Shown here: piece by piece, positions 1 to 5,344 of the stretch
Layout of the letters: the number at the start of each line of letters is the position of its first letter
How positions within the stretch are numbered: position 1 is the first letter of the stretch
Assembly (NCBI GenBank): GCA_020057985.1
Contig: JAGVEU010000279.1
Coordinates: 1 to 5,344 of the forward strand
Length of the DNA stretch: 5,344 nt
Source of the DNA: Calditrichota bacterium
Lineage (GTDB): Bacteria; Electryoneota; RPQS01
Direction: 5' to 3'
The notes under the pieces: generated by a model
What the model was told of the DNA's origin: nothing
The model's input: the letters and a program-made list of their open reading frames with translations, nothing else
Databases searched by the model: none
Made by a program: the position numbers and the translations under genes

Positions 1-52
1 AAACAGAGATCCTGAGTTCACGAGATAGCGAAGACGTGAACTCAGGATGACA
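1..52 (+). repeat. Palindromic repeat unit A (forward orientation)
   Basis: A perfect 14-bp inverted repeat (9-22 with 35-48) encloses a 12-base loop. It is flanked by AAACAGAG on the left and GACA on the right. The outer stem ATCCTGAG/CTCAGGAT and both flanks match units B and C, but the inner stem (TTCACG/CGTGAA) is unique to this copy. The unit probably begins a few bases before the window, because unit C has GAAAACAGAG where this one starts AAACAGAG. It is a REP-like extragenic palindrome; the role is unknown. Confidence 0.85.
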
Positions 53-70
53 ATATAACTCCCTTCGCTG

Positions 71-125
71 TGTCATTCTGAGCCGCCGTCTTGGGTTTGC
101 ACGGAGGCTCAGAATCTCTGTTTTC
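71..125 (-). repeat. Palindromic repeat unit B (reverse orientation)
   Basis: This is the same element as units A and C, read on the opposite strand: TGTC, then ATTCTGAGCC (75-84) pairing with GGCTCAGAAT (106-115), then CTCTGTTTTC. Beyond one G/A mismatch (85/105) the stem continues with four more pairs (86-89 with 101-104), closing an 11-base loop. Its reversed orientation relative to its neighbours makes the group resemble a bacterial interspersed mosaic element. Confidence 0.85.
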
Positions 126-143
126 ATTGATTGGAAGAGGGAG

Positions 144-189
144 GAAAACAGAGATTCTGAGTCCATGCGGACATGGACTCAGAATGACA
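144..189 (+). repeat. Palindromic repeat unit C (forward orientation)
   Basis: GAAAACAGAG is followed by a perfect 14-bp stem (154-167 with 172-185) around a four-base CGGA loop, then GACA. The outer stem ATTCTGAG/CTCAGAAT is shared with unit B, and the inner stem TCCATG/CATGGA is specific to this copy. Units B and C face each other, so CTCTGTTTTC (116-125) and GAAAACAGAG (144-153) form a second inverted repeat around an 18-base spacer. Confidence 0.88.
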
Positions 190-226
190 AAATTCTGTCA
201 CTGGACTCACACGTTTTCTATGTTAT

Positions 227-264
227 AAAAGAGCGGCAGCCCTTTCAGGCTGCCCGCTCTTTTT
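227..264 (-). terminator. Bidirectional rho-independent terminator
   Basis: A GC-rich stem, AGAGCGGCAGCC (230-241) against GGCTGCCCGCTCT (248-260), has one bulged G and a six-base loop. It is flanked by AAAA on the left and TTTT on the right. On the minus strand the hairpin is followed by TTTTAT, 25-60 bases past the TAA stop of the M14 carboxypeptidase gene, as expected for its terminator. The plus strand also has a T-run after the stem, so it could stop transcription from either side and separates the gene from the palindromic repeats. Confidence 0.88.
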
Positions 265-288
265 AGATTCTGTTCTTGCTTCTTCTTT

Positions 289-2847
289 TTACCTCGCTGC
301 AATCACGATATAGTAGCCCGCCGTATTCGCTCCAACCGATGTATCCAGATAAGTTGTATCGGAAGTGTCTGTGACAAAGCTGCCGGGGATGGCTTCAACT
401 GGCCACATTGAGCTGCGATAGATTTTGTAGTAGGTTGCGAGGCTTGTTGGACTCCAGCGCAGACGAACATCGGAGGATTCGACAATAATGCTCAAGTCGG
501 TCACAGGATCAGGCGGCAGACTCACATCAATCGTGACCGGAACATTGAGTAACGGCGTAACCGGATCGTTGGAGGTGATCGCCAGAGTTCCGTTGGTCAA
601 GCCGTTTGGTACACAGCAGGATTTGAGCCGCGCAACGACGATCTGTGAACTCTGCGGCGGCACGGAACCCGATGCAGGCAACAACGCAATCATCGAGTTC
701 GGGCAGAAGCTGATGGCCATGTTATTATGAATGTACAATGCGTTGTAAACAACGGTCGAGCCTTTGTCCTTGACACTATTCTGAATCCCGATGGTGGAAG
801 AGTTCAGCCGATTCGAGCCCATGTTAGCATATTGAAAGAGGATCTTTCCGGACGCGAGAAGGATGAGTTCAAAGTTGTACAGTCCACTACCCGAATAGCT
901 TTGCACATTCTGGAAAGAGACAATCAGGCTGTCGGCATTGTTGGTGTAGCGGCGCACGATGGTTCCCACTCGATGTGGACTGAGATCATCCCACCAAGGC
1001 GCAATCAGGTTTTCCGGAGCGCCATTGTCGGGCAGGTACGTATTCACATAGGCCGTGGAACTTGAGGTGAAAGAGATCCAGCCGTTCGCGGAAATGCGGA
1101 AGGTGCTGAAGATGGATCCATAATACGGGAAATTGAATCCAATGGCAAACGGCCCGAGATTCTGGTCGTCAGAACTGAAGGTGACCGCTGTGCCCTGAAT
1201 GCCGATGTCTACCCAATTGTAGGTCGGTCCACCGGAGTGATCGCTATCCATGAATCGCCATCCACCGCCCGTGGCGCTTCCGTATCCAGTGTGGCTTTCG
1301 TAGGCTTCCACTGCCGACCAGGTAAGCGTAGCTTCACCGGTATTGAGGATCGTGAAAGCGACATCCGACGAGTCACAAATACCTACGGACGCAGTGATCG
1401 AGTCCGGACTGGTGGAAACCACCGGGCTTGGAACTCTTGCCAATTGCACATCAAGAATCGTTGGCACTCCTCCGGAAACAGCCACCGATGGATAGGTTTT
1501 GGATTGATAGCCGGGAGCCGAATAGGTCAGTGAGTAAATCCCATTCTGCAGAATCCGGAAATAGTCTCCGTTCAGCGCGCTACTGTAGGTCAGGTAAGGA
1601 ATGGTCGAAAGTCGAATGCTTGCGCGCAAGGGAAGCCCCGTTGTCGAGTCCGTGACAATTCCGCGCACCCCGTACTTCGCCTCGAGGAAGTAATATCGCA
1701 TGGAATAACGGTTCTCCTGCCAGAGCGCTTCCAATTGCCCTGAGGGCGGCGGCTGGCCGGTGTCCAACTCGATGGTGACCTCCTTATCCCCCATCCACAC
1801 ATAATTCCAGTCCTGCATTCCCCCGCTTATTTCATACCAATCGGCGCCGTTGGTGATACCGGTGTCGGGAACCATGAAGGCGGTGTTTATTCTCATGCGC
1901 GGATTGGCTTCGCAATACCTTCGCGAGACCCAGATGAAGAGCGCATCTTCCTGAGTGGGAGTGTAGACTGCGCCACCCGTGCAGTTGTTGTCCCAAGGAT
2001 AATTGACTACCAACGCACCGGTGTGGAAATTCGCAGAGAGCACAAAATTGCGAGCAGCCGACCAGTTCATGACGAGTGCCGTTTCAATCTGACGTCCGGT
2101 AGTCGTGTTCACAGAGTCATCGCAGCGGTCGGGAAAATCGCGATTGAGATCTACACCGTTGGCATTCCAGCGCTGGCTGACTGCGTTGCCATCGGGATTC
2201 ATCATGGGCAGCATCCAGATTTCGAAATCATTGACTAACGCCGTCAAATCTGGATTGATGCCATAGTTGAGCAGGAGATCCTCGGCAAACCGAATGCAGT
2301 TCTCGGTGCCAACGTTCTCATTTCCGTGCATCGTGGATATGTACTTTACTTCAATCTCGCTCTCATCCGAGTTCACATTATCCGAGATCTTGCATGCCCA
2401 GAGATTTCGTCCCTGCACACTCAGACCAAGCGACTCGTAATGAAAGAGAGTCGGATACGCCAATTGCCACGCTGCAAACTGGCTCTGAATCTCGTCGTTA
2501 GTATGATAATCATCGAGTGGATTGCGGCTCCCGCGAGTGCGCTCCCAAAGCTCCTGCAAGAATTCGGTCTTTACATCTTGTATCCAGCGCACCTCGAATC
2601 CGCGCAGCCGCAATTTGTCGAAGTCTTCGGGAAGAAGATAAACCTGCGCGATATCACCGGTCACCTGATCAATAATACCGCCCGCTTCATCAATCTGTCT
2701 GAGATCATCCTTGGTTATTAATTCGACTTCCGCAAGCCGTGAAGCCGTCATGTTTTTGTGAATCCGCGCCGCCTGTGCAGCACAAGTAAAAGTCACCATA
2801 ATCATGATGATGGCGACTCTGCTTAAAATCCAGTGCCGATGGTTCAT
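289..2847 (-). CDS. Secreted M14 metallocarboxypeptidase (CPN/E/D-like) with transthyretin-like, Ig-like/nidogen-like and FN3 domains
   Basis: Zinc carboxypeptidase predicted to remove C-terminal residues from extracellular peptides; 852 aa. A signal peptide (1-26, ending AQA) precedes a probable propeptide (about 27-115). The M14 domain (about 115-390) shows zinc ligands H174 and E177 (MHGNE) and H275 (NFHTG), substrate-binding N235-R236 in GVDLNRDFP, the GGMQDWNY segment (343-349) and catalytic E360 (TIELD). D286 and Q345 match positions that favour C-terminal Lys/Arg in carboxypeptidase D. A transthyretin-like domain (393-471), the usual partner in this subfamily, follows. Next comes an Ig-like 'TSNDP' domain (about 472-514 and 715-776) split by a nidogen-like beta module (about 516-715), then fibronectin III (777-852). 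No C-terminal sorting domain or anchor is visible. The frame stays open upstream to an ATG at 2949, but the ATG at 2847 is preferred: AGAGG lies 5 bases upstream and the signal peptide starts there. Family assignment is firm; specificity is inferred. Confidence 0.95.
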   Translation of the reverse strand: MNHRHWILSRVAIIMIMVTFTCAAQAARIHKNMTASRLAEVELITKDDLRQIDEAGGIIDQVTGDIAQVYLLPEDFDKLRLRGFEVRWIQDVKTEFLQELWERTRGSRNPLDDYHTNDEIQSQFAAWQLAYPTLFHYESLGLSVQGRNLWACKISDNVNSDESEIEVKYISTMHGNENVGTENCIRFAEDLLLNYGINPDLTALVNDFEIWMLPMMNPDGNAVSQRWNANGVDLNRDFPDRCDDSVNTTTGRQIETALVMNWSAARNFVLSANFHTGALVVNYPWDNNCTGGAVYTPTQEDALFIWVSRRYCEANPRMRINTAFMVPDTGITNGADWYEISGGMQDWNYVWMGDKEVTIELDTGQPPPSGQLEALWQENRYSMRYYFLEAKYGVRGIVTDSTTGLPLRASIRLSTIPYLTYSSALNGDYFRILQNGIYSLTYSAPGYQSKTYPSVAVSGGVPTILDVQLARVPSPVVSTSPDSITASVGICDSSDVAFTILNTGEATLTWSAVEAYESHTGYGSATGGGWRFMDSDHSGGPTYNWVDIGIQGTAVTFSSDDQNLGPFAIGFNFPYYGSIFSTFRISANGWISFTSSSTAYVNTYLPDNGAPENLIAPWWDDLSPHRVGTIVRRYTNNADSLIVSFQNVQSYSGSGLYNFELILLASGKILFQYANMGSNRLNSSTIGIQNSVKDKGSTVVYNALYIHNNMAISFCPNSMIALLPASGSVPPQSSQIVVARLKSCCVPNGLTNGTLAITSNDPVTPLLNVPVTIDVSLPPDPVTDLSIIVESSDVRLRWSPTSLATYYKIYRSSMWPVEAIPGSFVTDTSDTTYLDTSVGANTAGYYIVIAAR

Positions 2848-2850
2848 ATT

Positions 2851-2857
2851 TTCCTCT
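2851..2857 (-). promoter_or_regulatory. Ribosome binding site deciding the M14 gene start
   Basis: On the minus strand AGAGGAA is followed by AAT and ATG, placing the AGAGG core 5 bases before the start codon at 2847. This fixes the start at the methionine of the signal peptide rather than the in-frame ATG at 2949, whose extra 34 residues are hydrophilic and would bury the secretion signal. Confidence 0.75.
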
Positions 2858-2880
2858 AAGTTCCCTGCATAGTTCAGTCT

Positions 2881-2889
2881 TATAATATA
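2881..2889 (-). promoter_or_regulatory. Possible -10 element for the M14 gene
   Basis: The minus strand reads GTATATTATAAG here, an AT-rich stretch with several overlapping -10-like hexamers (TATATT, TATTAT), 34-42 bases before the preferred start codon. Transcription would begin near 2874 with a leader of roughly 25-30 bases. No convincing TTGACA-like -35 lies at the right distance. The plus strand holds a perfect TATAAT (2881-2886) but also lacks a good -35. The call rests on position and base composition only. Confidence 0.35.
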
Positions 2890-2987
2890 CGACCGAAAGG
2901 AGGAATCCGCCACACTTTTCTTAATCTGATTCGAGCAGTCCATCTTCACAAATCACCGAGTTTTGTCGGTCAGAAGCAGGTTCATTC

Positions 2988-3086
2988 TTGACTTTCGACT
3001 ATTGGTACTCCCAGTTGCCTCTATCTCATTCGGAGTCCTCTCGCTGAAGCAGCCCGTAATCAGTGCAGACCCTTTGACTTTCGCCT
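2988..3086 (+). repeat. Pair of direct repeats TTGACTTTCG(A/C)CT
   Basis: The 13-base sequence at 2988-3000 recurs at 3074-3086 with a single A/C difference, 86 bases apart. The right copy supplies the -35 hexamer of the candidate promoter for the M28 gene. The left copy has no -10-like sequence 16-18 bases downstream (it reads CCAGTT). The pair may be two sites for one regulator, a decayed duplicate promoter, or chance. Confidence 0.45.
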
Positions 3087-3102
3087 TTTCGGAGTGTATC
3101 TT
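3074..3102 (+). promoter_or_regulatory. Candidate sigma-70-type promoter of the M28 aminopeptidase gene
   Basis: TTGACT (3074-3079, five of six consensus bases) and TATCTT (3097-3102, four of six including the key first, second and last positions) are separated by exactly 17 bases. Transcription would start near 3109, giving a leader of about 54 bases before the ATG at 3163. It is the best promoter-like match in the intergenic region, assuming the host uses a conventional housekeeping sigma factor. Confidence 0.55.
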
Positions 3103-3149
3103 GTGGTAATGCTATTTCCCCTTTGAATCTGCCTACACTTATACGATTT

Positions 3150-3156
3150 AGGAAAG
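3150..3156 (+). promoter_or_regulatory. Ribosome binding site of the M28 aminopeptidase gene
   Basis: AGGAAAG lies upstream of the ATG at 3163, with 9 bases between AGGA and the start codon. The frame has a TGA stop at 3124-3126 and no other start codon before 3163, so the gene cannot begin earlier in this frame. Confidence 0.7.
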
Positions 3157-3162
3157 TGCTTT

Positions 3163-5344
3163 ATGAAACGAATTCTACTGACCCTCTGTCTGTGCTGCTT
3201 TGTGTCTGCTGCATGGGCCAAGCCTGCTCTGGTCTTGATTGAGCAGGGCGATCTGAAGAGTATCGCAGACAAAGCTCTGGTCCTGCGTGAACTGCGCGAT
3301 CAGATTTTTATTTCAGCGGAGATCACGGATCTCATCGCTGCCGATATTCAGTATCAATTGCTCGATGCAATTTACGCTCCGAATCACTACCTGCTGGTTC
3401 GCGGAGTTAATCAAGCCCTCGAAAAAGGTTATCCGGTACTCTGGCAGGATGAAGCCGGCGCATTACTAAAATTGGATCGCTCACTTGCAGATCTTGGTAT
3501 AGAGCGCACCGGTGGTGAAGCTCCCCTCGAAACTACACCGCCAATTCAGCGCGAGTCGCACCCTCCCTCACACCTTGATGATCCGGCATTGGATCAGTGG
3601 TTGACGACGCTCGCGGCTCAAGTCAATGCGGATTCGCTTTTCGGCTATGTCTCCACGTTAGCCGCATGGAACCGCTACGCGCGCTACACATCCAACGACA
3701 ACGCCGCCGCCTGGATTCGCAGCAAGTTTCTCAGCTATGGTCTCGACTCTGTCTACTATCATTCCTTCACGGCCTCAGGCAGCGGCTGGAGCCGCACGGT
3801 GAATAATATTATCGGCGTCTTGAATGGAACCGTCTACCCGGATTCGGTGATTCTCATCGGCGGACACATGGATGCCACGTCGCAAAGTCCCGCAACCGGC
3901 GCTCCCGGAGCCGATGATAATGGCACCGGAACAGCCGGAACCATCGAAGCGGCGCGACTGCTCGCGCAGCACAACTTCACCCGCACGGTGATATTTGTCG
4001 CCTTCAATGCTGAAGAACAAGGCTTGCAAGGGAGCGCGGCGCTGGCCAATGCAATGTCTGCAGCCGGACGGCATATCACTGCGATGTTGAACATGGACAT
4101 GATTGGCTATTATGATCCGGCCGGAGCCGATCTCTGGCTCGAAGGTTTTTATAATGGAAACAACTCCATTTGGCTCACGACGGTTCTGTGGGACAACTGC
4201 CTGCAGTTCACAACTTTGACGCCTTATCTTTATCCGAGTAACGGCTTTGGCAGCGATCATGTGACTTTTCACAATGCAGGCTATCCGGCGGTACTCACCA
4301 TCGAAAACGAGTATGACAGCTATGCCTGCTATCACAACACCTGTGACCTGCCTAATCAGATTACACCCAGTTTCCTCAGACAAATGACAGTAGTTAATAT
4401 TGTCTCGGGAGCGGAGTTAGCTCTTCCTCAAGGGACCGGAAGCATCTCGGGCAATGTGACGCTCGAAGGGACTTCAGATTACACAGGCGTAGCGGTCTCT
4501 GTAGTTGGCGGTACCAACTCAACCACAAGTGGCGCAGGCGGTTTCTATCAAATTCAGAATCTGCTGGCCGGAACCTACTCGCTTGCCTTCTCCAAAGCCG
4601 GATGGATCGCGGACACATTGACAGGCATTGGAGTTACCAGTGGAAGCGAGACCTCCGGACAGAACATTTTCCTGAATGCATCCGTACCCGGATCTGTGTC
4701 GGGAACGGTGACACTCTCCGGTGGCGGCGGCACGCTCACCGATGCGATTGTGTACATCGGCGGTACGATCTCGCATGTGGTACTCAATGGCTCCTATTCG
4801 ATTGCGCCCGTCTATGCAGGGCAGCAGGTTGTCACGGCGGCACTGGACGGATACGCACTTGCATCCACCGTCGTGACTCTGGCTGATGGTCAAAATCTGA
4901 GCGGAGTGAATCTTACACTCTATCCTCTCTGGGATCTGGAAGCGTCCAACTACGGTCTCAACAATCAAGGCACTGGCTGGGGCTGGGGAACCGATGCCAC
5001 GGCAGGGTATCACTCGGCCACCAAAGTCTGGGGCACGGTACTCGGCGCGAACTATGGCAACTGCGGAGACTACAAACTCGATATGCCGCCAGTATGTCTG
5101 GCCAATCTGGATTCCGTGAAACTCACCTTCTGGCATTGGTATGATATCGAACCGAACGGACCCACACAACCCTATGACGGCGCGAATGTTTCCGTGGCCC
5201 CCTTTGGAACGGAGAATTGGCAAGTCATTCAACCGGACGGCAATTATCCGGCCAATGCGGGCTATACCTGCAATCCGATTCAGAATCAACCGGCCTATGC
5301 AGGAGTAGGAACAACGTGGCGGCTCGCGACATTCAACCTGAACT
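3163..5344 (+). CDS. Secreted M28 zinc aminopeptidase with two carboxypeptidase-regulatory-like domains and an InhA-like beta domain (3' end outside window)
   Basis: Di-zinc aminopeptidase of the Aeromonas/Streptomyces type, predicted to release N-terminal residues from extracellular peptides. The window shows 727 codons with no stop. Residues 1-19 form a signal peptide (ending AWA), followed by a probable propeptide (about 20-140). The M28 domain (about 140-425) has all expected residues: H235 (GGHMD), D252 (ADDNGTG), catalytic E284 and zinc ligand E285 (NAEEQGLQGS), D312 (NMDMIGY) and H366 (GSDHVTFH). Two transthyretin-like regulatory domains follow (426-505 and 510-586; each starts GS(I/V)SG and has a central aromatic-rich strand). 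From 587 on comes a module resembling the MAM-like domain of immune inhibitor A peptidases (VWGT, then FWHWYDIE at 656-663, then YDGANVSV). A surface-sorting or FlgD-like tail is common in such proteins but would lie outside the window. The gene is divergent from the M14 carboxypeptidase gene. The start at 3163 is well supported. Confidence 0.94.
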   Translation, partial: MKRILLTLCLCCFVSAAWAKPALVLIEQGDLKSIADKALVLRELRDQIFISAEITDLIAADIQYQLLDAIYAPNHYLLVRGVNQALEKGYPVLWQDEAGALLKLDRSLADLGIERTGGEAPLETTPPIQRESHPPSHLDDPALDQWLTTLAAQVNADSLFGYVSTLAAWNRYARYTSNDNAAAWIRSKFLSYGLDSVYYHSFTASGSGWSRTVNNIIGVLNGTVYPDSVILIGGHMDATSQSPATGAPGADDNGTGTAGTIEAARLLAQHNFTRTVIFVAFNAEEQGLQGSAALANAMSAAGRHITAMLNMDMIGYYDPAGADLWLEGFYNGNNSIWLTTVLWDNCLQFTTLTPYLYPSNGFGSDHVTFHNAGYPAVLTIENEYDSYACYHNTCDLPNQITPSFLRQMTVVNIVSGAELALPQGTGSISGNVTLEGTSDYTGVAVSVVGGTNSTTSGAGGFYQIQNLLAGTYSLAFSKAGWIADTLTGIGVTSGSETSGQNIFLNASVPGSVSGTVTLSGGGGTLTDAIVYIGGTISHVVLNGSYSIAPVYAGQQVVTAALDGYALASTVVTLADGQNLSGVNLTLYPLWDLEASNYGLNNQGTGWGWGTDATAGYHSATKVWGTVLGANYGNCGDYKLDMPPVCLANLDSVKLTFWHWYDIEPNGPTQPYDGANVSVAPFGTENWQVIQPDGNYPANAGYTCNPIQNQPAYAGVGTTWRLATFNLN

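Larger units (their letters stand above)
2848..3162. other. Divergent intergenic control region
   Basis: These 315 bases separate the start codons of the two divergent peptidase genes. They contain both ribosome binding sites, candidate promoters for each direction and a duplicated TTGACTTTCG motif. No small gene with a convincing ribosome binding site, no RNA gene and no terminator was recognised. The minus-strand frame continuing to 2949 is read as untranslated leader and promoter. A region this size can hold shared regulator sites, but no known operator was identified. Confidence 0.7.

Noticed and set aside
1..189. Possible CRISPR array from the repeated palindromes
   Set aside because: The units alternate in orientation, have unequal spacing and variable inner sequence, and there are only three. 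CRISPR repeats are direct, near-identical and evenly spaced.
185..200. TGACA/TGTCA inverted repeat at the right edge of repeat unit C
   Set aside because: Only five base pairs, and the left arm is the conserved flank of the repeat unit. It is probably incidental.
2326..2721. Plus-strand open frame (131 codons) opposite the M14 gene
   Set aside because: It is antisense to the M14 propeptide and first zinc motif, with no domain signal. The M14 reading is far stronger.
2892..2895. AAAGGAGG-like ribosome binding site on the plus strand near 2896-2903
   Set aside because: No start codon opening a convincing plus-strand frame follows at a suitable distance; the M28 gene has its own site just before 3163.
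2955..2970. Small inverted repeat ACCGA/TCGGT in the intergenic region
   Set aside because: A five-base stem with a six-base loop is expected by chance at this length, and it is not positioned over either candidate promoter.
3163..3219. Possible lipoprotein signal in the M28 protein (Cys at residues 9, 11 and 12)
   Set aside because: The cysteines sit within the hydrophobic core and lack a lipobox (L-A/S-G/A-C) at its end. A type I signal peptidase site (AWA, 17-19) fits better.
3775..4383. Minus-strand open frame (202 codons) opposite the M28 catalytic domain
   Set aside because: It lies antisense to the zinc-site motifs, and its product is composition-driven and unlike any family I recognise. 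It is a coding shadow.
4519..5289. Long minus-strand open frame (256 codons) opposite the M28 gene
   Set aside because: It is antisense to a gene with complete M28 motifs and clear accessory domains. Its translation shows no recognisable domain or signal, and no ribosome binding site stands out. It is a coding shadow.

Overview
The window most likely comes from an uncultivated bacterium of the FCB superphylum (Zixibacteria, Calditrichota, Cloacimonadota or relatives). This is an inference from protein style: large secreted enzymes carrying transthyretin-like, 'TSNDP'-type Ig-like, nidogen-like, fibronectin III and immune-inhibitor-A-like modules, moderate GC content, and a palindromic intergenic repeat of the 'CTCAGAATGACA' type. 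No marker gene fixes the taxonomy.

Layout. Positions 1-190 are non-coding and hold three related palindromic repeats in alternating orientation (forward, reverse, forward), a BIME-like cluster. A bidirectional intrinsic terminator follows at 227-264. Positions 289-2847 on the minus strand encode a complete secreted M14 (carboxypeptidase N/E/D-type) metallocarboxypeptidase of 852 residues. A 315-base divergent intergenic region (2848-3162) carries putative promoters and ribosome binding sites for both flanking genes. From 3163 to the right edge, the plus strand encodes a secreted M28 (Aeromonas-type) zinc aminopeptidase. It is still open at the window end, with 727 codons visible.

The two genes form a head-to-head pair of secreted exopeptidases, one trimming peptides from the C-terminus and one from the N-terminus. 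Both active sites look intact. The M14 enzyme keeps the Asp and Gln that, in the carboxypeptidase D family, line a pocket for C-terminal Lys/Arg. The simplest reading is a scavenging module that finishes the digestion of extracellular protein into amino acids. No CRISPR array, RNA gene, insertion sequence or phage feature was seen. The most unusual non-coding feature is the repeat cluster, whose stems differ in sequence but stay self-complementary.
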